A DNA stretch of 64,000 nt from Sinomonas atrocyanea (GCF_030811715.1 NZ_JAUSRH010000001.1:496001-560000), one strand, 5' to 3'. Positions 51,502 through 60,974 are shown, counted from the first letter of the stretch. Made by a program: numbers and translations. Notes: a model not told the origin generated them from the sequence alone.

Positions 51502-52176
51502 TCAGTGCTCGCCGAACCCGGCCTCGACCTGCTCTCGGACGAACGCGAGCGCCTGCGCGGCCTCGGGCCCGGACGTCTCGACGACGAGCTGCTCGCCCTG
51601 ACCCGCCCCGAGCGCCATGAGCGCCATGACGGACTGGCCGTCGACGCCGTTGACGGTCACCGCCGCGTCGAACGCGGACAGCCGACCCGCGAGGACCGCG
51701 GCGGGCCGGGCGTGCAGGCCCAGCCGATTCTTCAGCGTGAGGACGGCCGATTCGGTGGGCTCCGCGAGCTCGGGTGCCTCCTCGGCCTCGGCGCCGCGGA
51801 CGGCCTCCTCCGCCGCGCGGGTCACGCCGTCCAGGCCCGCGCCCGCCTTCGACGCCACAGCGGCGGCGACCGCGCCCTCCACGAGGGCCGCGTCGGCGAT
51901 CCGGACCTTGGCGCGCTGCTCCTCGTCGAGGAATTCGAGCACGGACTCGGCCGTCATCACGGCGGAGCCGAGGTCGGTCAGGACCACGACCCCCTCCCCC
52001 GTGTCGGCGGCCCCGATGCCGTCCATCACCTTCTCGAACGAGGTGCCCACCCCGCCGTCGTCCGTCCCGCCTGCCGCGACGAGGGGAACCCCGGCGGCCA
52101 TCTGGGCGGCGACCTCGACCACGCCCTCGGCCAGGCGCGCGCTGTGGGAGACGATGAGCAGTCCGACCGGCGTCAC
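51502..52176 (-). CDS. dhaM: DhaM: EIIA-mannose-type / HPr fusion phosphocarrier for dihydroxyacetone kinase
   Basis: The 224-residue protein joins an EIIA-Man domain (1-~128, active H11 in VSHSARLAEG) to an HPr domain (~145-224, active H155 in GLHARPAAV). It receives phosphate from PTS enzyme I and passes it to the ADP held by DhaL. E. coli DhaM has an extra enzyme I-like domain that is absent here, so an external EI is required. The GTG start overlaps the dhaL stop by 4 nt (GTGA). It is last in dhaKLM. Confidence 0.9.
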   Translation of the reverse strand: MTPVGLLIVSHSARLAEGVVEVAAQMAAGVPLVAAGGTDDGGVGTSFEKVMDGIGAADTGEGVVVLTDLGSAVMTAESVLEFLDEEQRAKVRIADAALVEGAVAAAVASKAGAGLDGVTRAAEEAVRGAEAEEAPELAEPTESAVLTLKNRLGLHARPAAVLAGRLSAFDAAVTVNGVDGQSVMALMALGAGQGEQLVVETSGPEAAQALAFVREQVEAGFGEH

Positions 52177-52808
52177 GCCATGTCCCCGCTCGTGGCGGCC
52201 GTGACCGCGGCGCGCAGGATGTAGGCGCTCGAGACGGCCCCCGGGTCGAGATGGCCAGCGCTGCGCTCGCCCAGATAGCTGGCCCGGCCCTTCCGGGCCA
52301 CGAGGGGCTTGGTGGCCTGGGCACCGGCCTCGGCGGCGTCCGCGGCGGCGGACAGGGCGGCCACGCCGTCCCCTGCGTCCTGGGCGGCCTCGGCGGCCGG
52401 GGTCCAGGCGTCCACCATGGTCTTGTCCCCGGACTCGGCCTTGCCGCGGGCCACGATCCCGTCCCTGCCGGCCGTGAGCATGGCGGCGACGGCGGGCCCG
52501 TCGAGGGCGTCCGCCCCGCTGACCGCCGTCGAGGCGCGCAGGTAGGCCGTGCCGTAGAGCGGCCCGGCGGCCCCGCCCACCTTGCTCATGAGCATCATCG
52601 CCGCCAGCTTGAGCGCGGCAGCGACGGAGTCCGGCGTCTCCTCGTCGAGCTTGGCGACGATGGCCCTGAAGCCCCGGTCCATGTTCTCGCCGTGGTCGCC
52701 GTCCCCGATCGCGCGGTCGAGGTCGATCAGCTCCTCGCGGTGCTCGGCGACGACCCGCGCGCTCTCGCGCAGCCACCGCTCGGCCCAGGCCGCGTCCAGT
52801 GCCGGCAT
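52173..52808 (-). CDS. dhaL: dihydroxyacetone kinase ADP-binding subunit DhaL
   Basis: The 211-residue helical barrel protein has the metal/ADP site LDRAIGDGDHGENMDRGF (about 28-45), then GGAAGPLYGTAYL and GDKTMVDAW. It holds a Mg-ADP as cofactor that DhaM rephosphorylates, and transfers phosphate to dihydroxyacetone on DhaK. The start overlaps the dhaK stop by one base (TGATG). Confidence 0.93.
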   Translation of the reverse strand: MPALDAAWAERWLRESARVVAEHREELIDLDRAIGDGDHGENMDRGFRAIVAKLDEETPDSVAAALKLAAMMLMSKVGGAAGPLYGTAYLRASTAVSGADALDGPAVAAMLTAGRDGIVARGKAESGDKTMVDAWTPAAEAAQDAGDGVAALSAAADAAEAGAQATKPLVARKGRASYLGERSAGHLDPGAVSSAYILRAAVTAATSGDMA

Positions 52809-53809
52809 CAGGCCCCCCACCGCAGGGCGGGTGTGTGCACCGGAGCGTCCCAGAGCTCCGTGAGCTCGTCGTCGAGCCGCAGGACGGTGACGGAGCAGCC
52901 CTGCATCTCGAGCGAGGTGATGTAGTTGCCCACGAGGCTCCGCTCGATCGTGATGCCCCGGTCGGCCAGCAGCTGCGCGGCCCGGCGGTACACGATGTAC
53001 AGCTCGGACAGCGGGGTGCCGCCCATGCCGTTGACGAACAGGAGCGCCTTCTCGCCCGAGCCGATCCCGAGGTCCTCGACCACGGGGGTGAGCAGGTGCT
53101 CGGTGAGCGCGTCGGCGGGTTCGAGGCCCACGCGGTGGCGTCCCGGCTCGCCGTGGATGCCGATCCCGATCTCGATCTCGTCCTCGGCCAGCTCGAAGCT
53201 CGGCTTGCCCGCGTGGGGGACGGTGCACGGGGTGAGGGCGAGCCCCATCGAGCGCACGTTGGCCACGACCCGGTTGCCCACGGCCTCAACGGCGTCGAGC
53301 GAGTCCCCGCGCTCCGCCGCCGCACCGGCGATCTTCTCCACCAGGACCGTGCCGGCCACGCCGCGCCGCCCTGCCGTGTAGAGGGAGTCCTCGACCGCCA
53401 CGTCGTCGTTGACGAGCACGGTGCGGACCTCGATGCCCTCGGCGGCGCACATCTCGCCCGCGGTCTCGAAGTTGAGGACGTCACCCGTGTAGTTCTTCAC
53501 GATGTGCACGACGCCGGCCCCGCCGTCCGCGGCCTGGGTCGCCGGGATGATCGCATCGGGGGTGGGCGACGTGAAGACCGCACCGGGGACCGCGGCATCG
53601 AGCATCCCGCGGCCCACGTAGCCGCCGTGGAGCGGCTCGTGGCCGCTGCCGCCACCGGAGACGAGCCCGACCTTGCCCTGCACGGCACCGCCTGCCCGGC
53701 TGATGAAGATCGGATCGGTGTGGACGGCGACGAGGTCCGCGTGGGCCAGGCCGAAGCCCTCCACCGATTCGTCGACCACCTTCTGCGGATCGTTGATGAG
53801 CTTCTTCAT
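52808..53809 (-). CDS. dhaK: dihydroxyacetone kinase substrate-binding subunit DhaK
   Basis: The 333-residue protein has [13 protein letters not shown] (H57, which contacts the substrate) and IGIHGEPG with H219, the residue that covalently binds dihydroxyacetone as a hemiaminal. AAGGAG lies 6 nt before ATG 53809; an upstream in-frame extension lacks a ribosome site and was rejected. First gene of dhaKLM, which converts dihydroxyacetone to DHAP with PEP as phosphate donor. No DhaR regulator or glycerol dehydrogenase is adjacent. Confidence 0.95.
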   Translation of the reverse strand: MKKLINDPQKVVDESVEGFGLAHADLVAVHTDPIFISRAGGAVQGKVGLVSGGGSGHEPLHGGYVGRGMLDAAVPGAVFTSPTPDAIIPATQAADGGAGVVHIVKNYTGDVLNFETAGEMCAAEGIEVRTVLVNDDVAVEDSLYTAGRRGVAGTVLVEKIAGAAAERGDSLDAVEAVGNRVVANVRSMGLALTPCTVPHAGKPSFELAEDEIEIGIGIHGEPGRHRVGLEPADALTEHLLTPVVEDLGIGSGEKALLFVNGMGGTPLSELYIVYRRAAQLLADRGITIERSLVGNYITSLEMQGCSVTVLRLDDELTELWDAPVHTPALRWGA

Positions 53810-53963
53810 GGCGCGCTCCTTCGCACGGTTTTCGCACGGTGTCCCGGGTGTGCTTCGGAGCGTACCGCCCGCTGGCGTGCTTTGGACAGTGCGCACGACG
53901 GCGCCCTGCGCACCTTCCGTGCGGGGGGCGCCGTCCCTGCGTGCCACTCGGGGAGGGGAAGGA

Positions 53964-54230
53964 TCAGCCGGGGCTTTCGGCCTGGCCGGGACGGAGGCTC
54001 TCGCCGGTGACGGGATCCTGCTGCTCTCCGGCGCGTTCCTCCGAGGCCGTCGCCTGATCCGGCCTGCCCTCCTGCCCTTCCTCGCCGCCCTGGGACGGCT
54101 TTCCCTGCTGGGCGTGGCTGGCCTGCTCGCCCGGCTTCTGGCCCAGCTCCTGCTCCGGGCTCGGCTCGCCGTATCCGCCGCCCCCGCCGGTCTCTGTGGT
54201 CTCCGGCTTCTCCGGGTTCTGGCTGCTCAT
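53964..54230 (-). CDS. small disordered hydrophilic protein
   Basis: The 88-residue protein is composed almost wholly of E, Q, G, P, S and K, with no hydrophobic core or cysteine. It begins [28 protein letters not shown] lies 6 nt before the ATG, good evidence that it is translated. The composition resembles stress- or desiccation-related hydrophilins, but this is only a resemblance. It stands alone between dhaK and the FAD oxidase gene. Confidence 0.6.
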   Translation of the reverse strand: MSSQNPEKPETTETGGGGGYGEPSPEQELGQKPGEQASHAQQGKPSQGGEEGQEGRPDQATASEERAGEQQDPVTGESLRPGQAESPG

Positions 54231-54328
54231 CGAGTCCTCCTCTTGCCCTGGTGCGTGTCTTCCGGTCGCCGGGACACTGCCCCCTGCCGGCCGCGGCGAA
54301 ACAGACCCGTGGGTGCCTCCGCCCCGGC

Positions 54329-55660
54329 TCAGCGGACGAGCAGGCCCTCGGGGTCGAGCTCTGCGCGGGCGGCCGCGAGCCGCGCCGCGACCGTGGCGGA
54401 CCATGCCGGCGTGAGGTCGCTGCGGTCGCCGAGGAAGTTCCTCGGGCAGCGGCCGTTGCCGAAGGGTGCCATGGCGGCCAGGATGTCCGCGATGGCGCCC
54501 GGGACCGCCTCGGCGATCGGGGGCGCGAGGACCCCCACCACGTGCAGCGCGTAGGCGAGGCCGTGCGCCGACGCCGTGCGCGCGTCGTCGGACGTCATGG
54601 CGCCGCCGAGGAGCCGGAAGTCGACGAGCGGAAGGATGCACTCGGCGTCCGGCCCGGCGACGGCGAGGACGGCCCGGATGGCTGCCTCGTCGAGGTCCAC
54701 GACACCCGCACCGCCGGCGAGGAACGGCATCGGCTGGTCGGGGTCGGAGTAGACCCGGTCGACCTCGGCGTAGGGCAGGTCGTCGACGAGGTCCAGCAGC
54801 ACCGGGGCCGCAGCCCGCATGGGTGCGAGCGCACGCTCACCGCCGCGGCCCACATGGGCGAAGTTCACGTGGACGGTGAGCCTGCCCGCCAGCTCCCGCG
54901 GCACCTCCGGCGAATCCGGGGCGCGGAGGAAGCGGATGGCCGAGTTGGAGGCGTCGGAAAGCGTGGGCGCCCAGGCCGCGAAGGCCCGCAGCACGTCCTC
55001 CGCGTGGCGGCCCTCGAACACGAGCGCGCCGCCGTAGACGAGGGCCACGGGGTACAGGCGGAAGGTCATGCCGGTGACGACGGCGAGGCCGGGGCCGCCG
55101 CCGCACAGGAGATCGAACAGCTCGGGCTCCTGGGTGCGGCTCACCGTGCGCGCATCGCCGTCGAGCGTCACGATGTCGAGGCTGAGGACCGAATCGGCCG
55201 CGAAGCCGTAGGTGCGGCCCAGGACCGGGAGGCCGCCGCCTAGCGTGTAGCCGACGACGCCCACGTCCGAGCTCGAGCCGTTGAGCGGCGCGAGGCCGTG
55301 CTCCGCGGCGGCGTCGATGACCTCGCGCCAGCGGGCGCCGGCTCCCACGGTGGCCGTCCGCGCCGCGGGATCGACCGAGACCGAGCGCAGGTGCTTGGTG
55401 CTGACCAGCACACCGCCCGGGATTCCTCGCTCTGCGCCGTGGCCGGTGGCCTGGACGGCCACCTTCACCGAGTTCAGCGATGCCCAGCGCACGGTGGCGA
55501 CCACATCCGCGGCGTCGGCGGCCGCGACCACGACGTCGGGCCGGTGCGTCACGGCCGCGTTGAAGGCCTCGGCCTCGTCGGCGAAGCGCGGATCGCGCGG
55601 GTCGAGCACCTCACCGCGCACGAGGTCCTGCAGGGTGATGAAGTCGAGCTGGATGGTCAT
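54329..55660 (-). CDS. FAD-binding oxidoreductase (berberine-bridge/6-hydroxynicotine oxidase type)
   Basis: The 443-residue protein of the PCMH/VAO superfamily has the FAD segment VQATGHGAERGIPGGVLV (about 88-105) with the His position of the 8-alpha-linked FAD group. GVVGYTLGGGLPVLGRTYG follows (about 152-170). The C-terminal BBE motif is FGNGRCPRNFLGD. Such enzymes oxidise alcohols, sugars or alkaloid rings with O2. The substrate is unknown. ATG 55660 has AGAGAGA upstream, with a clear promoter at 55711-55739. Confidence 0.85.
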   Translation of the reverse strand: MTIQLDFITLQDLVRGEVLDPRDPRFADEAEAFNAAVTHRPDVVVAAADAADVVATVRWASLNSVKVAVQATGHGAERGIPGGVLVSTKHLRSVSVDPAARTATVGAGARWREVIDAAAEHGLAPLNGSSSDVGVVGYTLGGGLPVLGRTYGFAADSVLSLDIVTLDGDARTVSRTQEPELFDLLCGGGPGLAVVTGMTFRLYPVALVYGGALVFEGRHAEDVLRAFAAWAPTLSDASNSAIRFLRAPDSPEVPRELAGRLTVHVNFAHVGRGGERALAPMRAAAPVLLDLVDDLPYAEVDRVYSDPDQPMPFLAGGAGVVDLDEAAIRAVLAVAGPDAECILPLVDFRLLGGAMTSDDARTASAHGLAYALHVVGVLAPPIAEAVPGAIADILAAMAPFGNGRCPRNFLGDRSDLTPAWSATVAARLAAARAELDPEGLLVR

Positions 55661-55710
55661 GGTGTCTCTCTGGTGGAAATCGGGGGCGATGGTTTCCGAG
55701 ACCACGAAAG

Positions 55711-55739
55711 ACGTTACGCGCGGGATGAGGGTTTGTCTA
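55711..55739 (-). promoter_or_regulatory. promoter of the FAD oxidoreductase gene
   Basis: Minus-strand TAGACA (55739-55734) and TAACGT (55716-55711) are 17 bp apart, the best -35/-10 pair in the window, with a leader of about 44 nt. Confidence 0.6.
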
Positions 55740-55795
55740 GCGATTGGATTTATTCGATCGCCGGGACCCTGCCCGGCTTGCCCGGAGACGCGGAA

Positions 55796-55826
55796 CGGCC
55801 CCCCACCTCGAGGAGGTGGGGGGCCG
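55796..55826 (-). terminator. terminator after clpC
   Basis: A perfect 14-bp stem (55796-55809 with 55813-55826) with a 3-nt loop begins 50 nt after the clpC stop. Confidence 0.8.
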
Positions 55827-55875
55827 CCGTCGTCCATCGGATCCGGCCTCGCGGGCCGACCGTCAGGACCGGTCG

Positions 55876-58395
55876 CTAGGCGCCGAGCTCCTTGCCGCCG
55901 CCCTTGCCCAGGGAGACGACCTCGGGGACCTCCGGGCGCGGGGTGCCGGTGAAGGTGAACTTCGCCGCGTCACCCTCGCCCTCGACGTCGACCACCACGA
56001 TGTCACCCGCGGAGAGGTCGCCGAAGAGGATCTTCTCCGACAGCTGGTCCTCGATCTCGGACTGGATCGTGCGGCGCAGCGGGCGGGCACCCATCGCCGG
56101 GTCGTAGCCGCGCGTGGCGAGCAGGACCTTGGCGGCCTGGGTGAGCTCGATGCCCATGTCCTTGTCCTTGAGGCGCTTCTCGAGGCGGACGACCATGAGG
56201 TCGACGATCTCGATGATCTCCTCCTGCGTCAGCTGCGGGAACACCACGACGTCGTCGACGCGGTTGAGGAACTCGGGCCGGAAGTGCTGCTTGAGCTCCT
56301 CCGTCACGCGGGCCTTCATCCGCTCGTACCCGGTCTTGGTGTCCGTGCCGGACTGGAAGCCCGTCATGACGCCCTTGGAGATGTCCCGCGAGCCGAGGTT
56401 CGTGGTCATGATGATCACAGTGTTCTTGAAGTCCACCACGCGGCCCTGGGAGTCCGTGAGGCGGCCGTCCTCGAGGATCTGCAGGAGCGAGTTGAACAGG
56501 TCCGCGTGGGCCTTCTCCACCTCGTCGAACAGCACCACGGAGAACGGGCGGCGGCGGACCTTCTCGGTGAGCTGGCCGCCCTCCTCGTAGCCCACGTACC
56601 CGGGAGGGGCACCGAAGAGCCGCGAGACGGTGTGCTTCTCGGAGAACTCGGACATGTCCAGCGTGATGAGCGCGTCCTCCTCGCCGAAGAGGAACTCGGC
56701 GAGCGCCTTGGCGAGCTCGGTCTTGCCGACGCCGGTCGGGCCGGCGAAGATGAACGACCCGCCGGGACGCTTCGGATCCTTCAGGCCCGCACGCGTGCGT
56801 CGGATCGAGCGGGAGAGCGCCTTGATGGCGTCGTCCTGGCCCACCACGCGCCGGTGCAGCTCCTCCTCCATGTGGAGCAGGCGGGTCGACTCCTCCTCGG
56901 TGAGCTTGAACACCGGGATGCCCGTCGAGTTCGCGAGGACCTCGGCGATCAGGTCCTCGTCCACCTCAGCCACGCCGTCCATGTCGCCCGACTTCCAGGC
57001 GCGCTCACGCTCGGCCCGCTCGGCGATGAGCTTCTGCTCCTTGTCGCGCAGCGACGCGGCGCCCTCGAAGTCCTGCGCGTCGATCGCGGACTCCTTCTCG
57101 AGCTTGAGCCCGGCGATGCGCTCGTCCAGGGCCTTGAGCTCCGGCGGCGCCGTCATCCGGCGGATGCGCAGGCGCGCGCCGGCCTCGTCGATCAGGTCGA
57201 TCGCCTTGTCCGGCAGGAACCGGTCGGAGATGTAGCGCTCGGCGAGGTTGGCCGCCGCGGCGAGGGCCCCGTCGGTGATGGTCACCCGGTGGTGCGCCTC
57301 GTAGCGGTCCCGAAGGCCCTTGAGGATCTCGATCGCAAGCGCGACGGACGGCTCGGAGACCTGGATCGGCTGGAAGCGGCGCTCGAGCGCTGCGTCCTTC
57401 TCGATGTGCTTGCGGTACTCGTCCAGCGTGGTCGCACCGATGGTCTGCAGCTCGCCGCGCGCGAGCATCGGCTTGAGGATGCTCGCGGCGTCGATCGCGC
57501 CCTCCGCGGCGCCCGCCCCGACGAGGGTGTGGATCTCGTCGATGAACAGGATGATGTCGCCGCGGGTGCGGATCTCCTTGAGGACCTTCTTCAGGCGCTC
57601 CTCGAAGTCGCCGCGGTAGCGGGAGCCGGCCACGAGGGAGCCGAGGTCGAGGGTGTAGAGCTGCTTGTCCTTGATCGTCTCCGGCACGTCGCCGCGCACG
57701 ATCGCCTGGGCAAGGCCCTCGACGACGGCGGTCTTGCCGACGCCGGGCTCGCCGATGAGGACGGGGTTGTTCTTGGTGCGGCGCGAGAGGACCTGCATGA
57801 CGCGTTCCATCTCGTGCTCGCGCCCGATCACCGGGTCCAGCTTGTTCTCGCGCGCGGCCTGGGTCAGGTTGCGGCCGAACTGGTCCAGGACCACAGAGCC
57901 AGCGGGTGTGCCCTCGGGCTGGCCCGAGCTCGAGCCGGTGGCAGCCGTCTCCTTGCCCTGGTAACCGGACAGGAGCTGGATCACCTGCTGGCGCACGCGG
58001 TTGAGGTCGGCGCCGAGCTTGACCAGCACCTGGGCGGCGACGCCCTCGCCCTCGCGGATGAGGCCGAGGAGGATGTGCTCGGTGCCGATGTAGTTGTGGC
58101 CGAGCTGGAGCGCCTCGCGGAGCGACAGCTCGAGGACCTTCTTGGCACGCGGCGTGAACGGGATGTGCCCGCTCGGGGCCTGCTGGCCCTGGCCGATGAT
58201 CTCCTGCACCTGCTCGCGGACGCCGTCGAGCGAGATGCTGAGGGACTCGAGAGCCTTGGCCGCGACCCCTTCGCCCTCGTGGATCAGCCCCAGGAGGATG
58301 TGCTCGGTCCCGATGTAGTTGTGGTTGAGCATGCGGGCCTCTTCTTGGGCCAGCACCACCACGCGGCGGGCGCGGTCTGTGAATCTCTCGAACAT
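55876..58395 (-). CDS. clpC: ATP-dependent Clp protease ATPase subunit ClpC
   Basis: The 839-residue Hsp100 protein has two N-terminal Clp repeats (about 1-145, both with [14 protein letters not shown]-like cores). The first AAA+ domain has Walker A GEPGVGKT (215-222). A UVR-containing middle domain (~425-460) precedes the second AAA+ domain with [14 protein letters not shown]. It unfolds substrates for ClpP. It starts [14 protein letters not shown] at ATG 58395, with GGGGAG 8 nt upstream. An 18-bp dyad at 58472-58489 resembles a ClgR box. Confidence 0.97.
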   Translation of the reverse strand: MFERFTDRARRVVVLAQEEARMLNHNYIGTEHILLGLIHEGEGVAAKALESLSISLDGVREQVQEIIGQGQQAPSGHIPFTPRAKKVLELSLREALQLGHNYIGTEHILLGLIREGEGVAAQVLVKLGADLNRVRQQVIQLLSGYQGKETAATGSSSGQPEGTPAGSVVLDQFGRNLTQAARENKLDPVIGREHEMERVMQVLSRRTKNNPVLIGEPGVGKTAVVEGLAQAIVRGDVPETIKDKQLYTLDLGSLVAGSRYRGDFEERLKKVLKEIRTRGDIILFIDEIHTLVGAGAAEGAIDAASILKPMLARGELQTIGATTLDEYRKHIEKDAALERRFQPIQVSEPSVALAIEILKGLRDRYEAHHRVTITDGALAAAANLAERYISDRFLPDKAIDLIDEAGARLRIRRMTAPPELKALDERIAGLKLEKESAIDAQDFEGAASLRDKEQKLIAERAERERAWKSGDMDGVAEVDEDLIAEVLANSTGIPVFKLTEEESTRLLHMEEELHRRVVGQDDAIKALSRSIRRTRAGLKDPKRPGGSFIFAGPTGVGKTELAKALAEFLFGEEDALITLDMSEFSEKHTVSRLFGAPPGYVGYEEGGQLTEKVRRRPFSVVLFDEVEKAHADLFNSLLQILEDGRLTDSQGRVVDFKNTVIIMTTNLGSRDISKGVMTGFQSGTDTKTGYERMKARVTEELKQHFRPEFLNRVDDVVVFPQLTQEEIIEIVDLMVVRLEKRLKDKDMGIELTQAAKVLLATRGYDPAMGARPLRRTIQSEIEDQLSEKILFGDLSAGDIVVVDVEGEGDAAKFTFTGTPRPEVPEVVSLGKGGGKELGA

Positions 58396-58471
58396 TGCTC
58401 GGACTCCCCGGTTTAGCTTGGGTGCACTGCGTAGTTCGATGCTACGTGCCGGTGGCCCTGCCGGTAGGGCT

Positions 58472-58489
58472 GTTCGCCACAGGGTGAAC
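58472..58489. promoter_or_regulatory. ClgR-box-like dyad upstream of clpC
   Basis: GTTCGCC-ACAG-GGTGAAC is an 18-bp dyad with one mismatch. Its left half fits the GTTCGC half of ClgR sites that activate clp genes in actinobacteria; the right half is degenerate. Confidence 0.4.
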
Positions 58490-58661
58490 GTCCCACTGCC
58501 GGGTGGGCCCATGAGCAGGCGCTCCTAGCATGGCCCCTGCCAGGAGCGCAGTCACTGCCGACATCCTGATCCGCCGCGCTCGTCGTGAACCCCGTCCTTC
58601 TCGGACCGCGGCACGAGCATTGGAATAGGCATTCCAAATGGTGGTTATGCGCCCGAAAACA

Positions 58662-58692
58662 GGAATTCCCGGTGCGATGCACCGGGAATTCC
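58662..58692 (-). terminator. terminator after lsr2
   Basis: A perfect 14-bp stem (58662-58675 with 58679-58692) with a 3-nt loop lies 44 nt past the lsr2 stop. Confidence 0.8.
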
Positions 58693-58735
58693 CGTTGGCC
58701 CTCTTCATGGGCCTTCTCTGAATATCCGGAAGGGA

Positions 58736-59074
58736 TCAGCCGTTGGCCTGGCGATAGGCCTCCTGGATCTCCTGCTGAATCCGCCCGCGGGCATTCACGT
58801 TGTACCCGTTGTCACGGGCCCACTGCCGGATCTTCGCGGAGTCCGAATTGCGGGACCCCGAGGAGGCCGCACGGGCCTTCGGGGCGGCGCCAGTGCGTGC
58901 CGCCGCCTTGCGGCCTGCCGAGATGTACTGTGCCAGCGCGCTGCGCAGCTTCTCGGCGTTGGCCGAGGAGAGGTCGATTTCGTAATTCGACCCATCGAGG
59001 CTGAAGCGGACGGTCTCGTCAGCCTTGCCGCCGTCGATGTCATCCTCGAGGATGATCTGGACCTTCTGTGCCAT
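58736..59074 (-). CDS. lsr2: Lsr2 nucleoid-associated protein (H-NS-like silencer)
   Basis: The 112-residue protein has the Lsr2 N-terminal dimerisation domain (MAQKVQIILEDDIDGG, then VRFSLDGSNYEIDLS). An Ala/Arg/Ser linker (~55-75) follows, then the C-terminal DNA-binding domain IRQWARDNGYNVNARGRI with the RGR AT-hook-like motif. It binds AT-rich DNA and silences foreign genes. The context between lysS and clpC is the usual one in actinobacteria. AGAGAAGAGAG lies upstream of the ATG. Confidence 0.96.
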   Translation of the reverse strand: MAQKVQIILEDDIDGGKADETVRFSLDGSNYEIDLSSANAEKLRSALAQYISAGRKAAARTGAAPKARAASSGSRNSDSAKIRQWARDNGYNVNARGRIQQEIQEAYRQANG

Positions 59075-59221
59075 CTTGGGCTCTCTTCTCTGTCATCGCC
59101 GGGGGGACTCAGCAAATGTGAGTTCAAGCAATCAGCGTCGGGGGCCCCTGAGGCGCCGGATCGGCTGAGCAATTACAGTATGAAGGCACAAAAGGCTGCG
59201 AGTCAAAAGGACTCGCGTGCG

Positions 59222-59368
59222 TCAATTCTCGGCACGCTCCTGCGATTCGCGTTCGGCACGGGCGAGCGCCTCGCGCTCAGACTTGTCCGCATTGAAGATT
59301 GCGCGCATGGCGAACCAGAAAATGAGCCCGACCACCACCGGCGGGAGCAGGGCAAGGACGTAATCCAT
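59222..59368 (-). CDS. 48-residue membrane peptide coupled to lysS
   Basis: The ATG (59368) overlaps the lysS stop by one base (TGATG). The product is MDYVLALLPPVVVGLIFWFA plus a charged helix with ERESQERAEN at the end. It has one TM helix (about 4-24) and a highly charged cytoplasmic helix (about 28-48). Translational coupling and conserved-looking topology support it as a real gene. No function is known; similar small peptides after lysS occur in related genera as far as I recall. Confidence 0.7.
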   Translation of the reverse strand: MDYVLALLPPVVVGLIFWFAMRAIFNADKSEREALARAERESQERAEN

Positions 59369-60876
59369 CAGTTGGCCTCTGGCTTCAGAAGGGGGAAGAG
59401 GATTGTTTCGCGAATACCCGCCTGGGTGAACAGCATGACCAGGCGGTCGATCCCGAGCCCGATCCCGCCCATGGGCGGGGCACCGTACTCGAGGGCGCGG
59501 AGGAAGTCCTCGTCGAGGGCCATGGCCTCGTCGTCGCCCTCGGCGGCCAGCCGTGACTGCTCGGTGAGCCGCTCGCGCTGGACCACGGGGTCGATGAGCT
59601 CGGAGAACGCGGTGCCACGCTCCATTCCGCCGATGATGAGGTCCCACGCCTCGATGAGGCGCGGGTCCTCCCGGTGGGGCCGGGCCAGCGGCTGGGCGGA
59701 GGGCGGGTAGTCGTAGACGAACGTCGGGTTCAGCAGGGTCGGCTCGACGATCTCGCCGAACAGCTCGATCACGGCCTTCTCCTGGGTCCACAGCGGGTCC
59801 GTCTTGACGCCGTGCGCGTCGCCGATCTCGAGGAGCCGCTCGAGCGGGGTGTCAGGGGTGATCTCCTCGCCGACGGCCTCGGACAGGCCCGGGTACACGC
59901 CGATCCACTTCCACTCGCCGTCCAGGTCGATCGTGCCCTCCGGCGTCTCGATCCGGCGCGTGCCCATGACGTCGGCGACGTTGAGGATGATCTCCTTCAT
60001 GCGCTCCGCCATCGTGAACTGGTCGGCGTACGCCTCGTAGCACTCGAGCGTGGTGAACTCGGGGCTGTGGGTCGAGTCGACGCCCTCGTTGCGGAACACG
60101 CGCCCGATCTCGTAGACGCGCTCGATCCCCCCGACCACAGCCCGCTTGAGGTACAGCTCGGTGGCGATGCGCAGGGTCATGTCCTGGTCGAAGGCGTTCA
60201 GGTGGGTCGCGAACGGGCGGGCCGTCGCGCCGCCGTGGACGAGGTTGAGCATGGGCGTCTCGACCTCGACGTAGCCGTGGGAGTCGAGGGTGTCGCGCAC
60301 GCTCTTGGTGATCCTGGAGCGCGTGTACACCATCTGGCGCGCCTCCTCGCGGACCAGGAGGTCCACGTAGCGCTGGCGGACGCGCGTCTCCTCGTTCAGG
60401 CCGGCGTGCAGGGTCGGCAGCGGGCGCAGGGCCTTCGAGGCCATCTGCCAGGACTCGACCATGACGGAGAGCTCGCCGCGCCGGGAGGAGATGACCTCGC
60501 CGCGGACGAAGACGTGGTCGCCGAGGTCGACGAGGGCCTTCCAGTCCGCGAGTCGCTGCTCGCCCACGTTCGCGAGGCTGAGCATGGCCTGCAGGCGCGT
60601 GCCGTCGCCTTCCTGCAGGGTGGCGAAGCACAGCTTGCCCGTGTTCCGGATGAACACGACGCGGCCGGCGACGCCGACCGTCTCCCCCGTGGCGGTGTCC
60701 GGCTCGAGCTCCGGGTACTTCGTGCGGACCTCGGCGAGCGAATGCGTGCGCGGCAGCTTGACCGGGTAGGGCGCCTCACCGTTCGCGAGGAGCTTCTCCC
60801 GCTTGTCCCGGCGGATGTGCATCTGCTCGCTGGTGTCGGCGGGCCGGGCCTCGGGTGCGGGGTTCTGTGCAGTCAC
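59368..60876 (-). CDS. lysS: lysyl-tRNA synthetase, class II
   Basis: The 502-residue protein has an N-terminal OB-fold anticodon-binding domain (about 55-160) and a class II catalytic core. Motif 2 is FRNEGVDSTHSPEFTTLECY and motif 3 is GGIGLGIDRLVML near the C-terminus. It charges tRNA-Lys, one gene for which is in this window. The GTG at 60876 is chosen rather than the TTG at 60885 because TAGAAT (60890-60885) lies 8 nt before it, and the TTG start would overlap that -10. Confidence 0.95.
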   Translation of the reverse strand: MTAQNPAPEARPADTSEQMHIRRDKREKLLANGEAPYPVKLPRTHSLAEVRTKYPELEPDTATGETVGVAGRVVFIRNTGKLCFATLQEGDGTRLQAMLSLANVGEQRLADWKALVDLGDHVFVRGEVISSRRGELSVMVESWQMASKALRPLPTLHAGLNEETRVRQRYVDLLVREEARQMVYTRSRITKSVRDTLDSHGYVEVETPMLNLVHGGATARPFATHLNAFDQDMTLRIATELYLKRAVVGGIERVYEIGRVFRNEGVDSTHSPEFTTLECYEAYADQFTMAERMKEIILNVADVMGTRRIETPEGTIDLDGEWKWIGVYPGLSEAVGEEITPDTPLERLLEIGDAHGVKTDPLWTQEKAVIELFGEIVEPTLLNPTFVYDYPPSAQPLARPHREDPRLIEAWDLIIGGMERGTAFSELIDPVVQRERLTEQSRLAAEGDDEAMALDEDFLRALEYGAPPMGGIGLGIDRLVMLFTQAGIRETILFPLLKPEAN

Positions 60877-60890
60877 AGCATTCAATTCTA
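60876..60890 (-). promoter_or_regulatory. TANNNT -10 element, leaderless start of lysS
   Basis: TAGAAT (60890-60885, minus strand) is followed after 8 nt by GTG 60876. Confidence 0.5.
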
Positions 60891-60974
60891 GGCCAGCCGC
60901 CTGTGAGCTCCGGCGGGGCCCTCGGGCGGGCGCGCACGCCCTGTGGTGGATGGGGCTGCTGCGGCGATAGCGGC

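Larger units (their letters stand above)
58396..58735. other. 340-bp gap between clpC and lsr2
   Basis: It holds the clpC leader and promoter (TAGCAT -10 candidate at 58444-58439), the dyad at 58472-58489, a TGGAAT/ATTCCA short dyad at 58620-58635, and the lsr2 terminator (58662-58692). No gene was seen. Confidence 0.5.

Noticed and set aside
55744-58416. Long plus-strand open frame of about 890 codons
   Set aside because: It is the mirror of clpC; its sequence is low in complexity and has no family resemblance.
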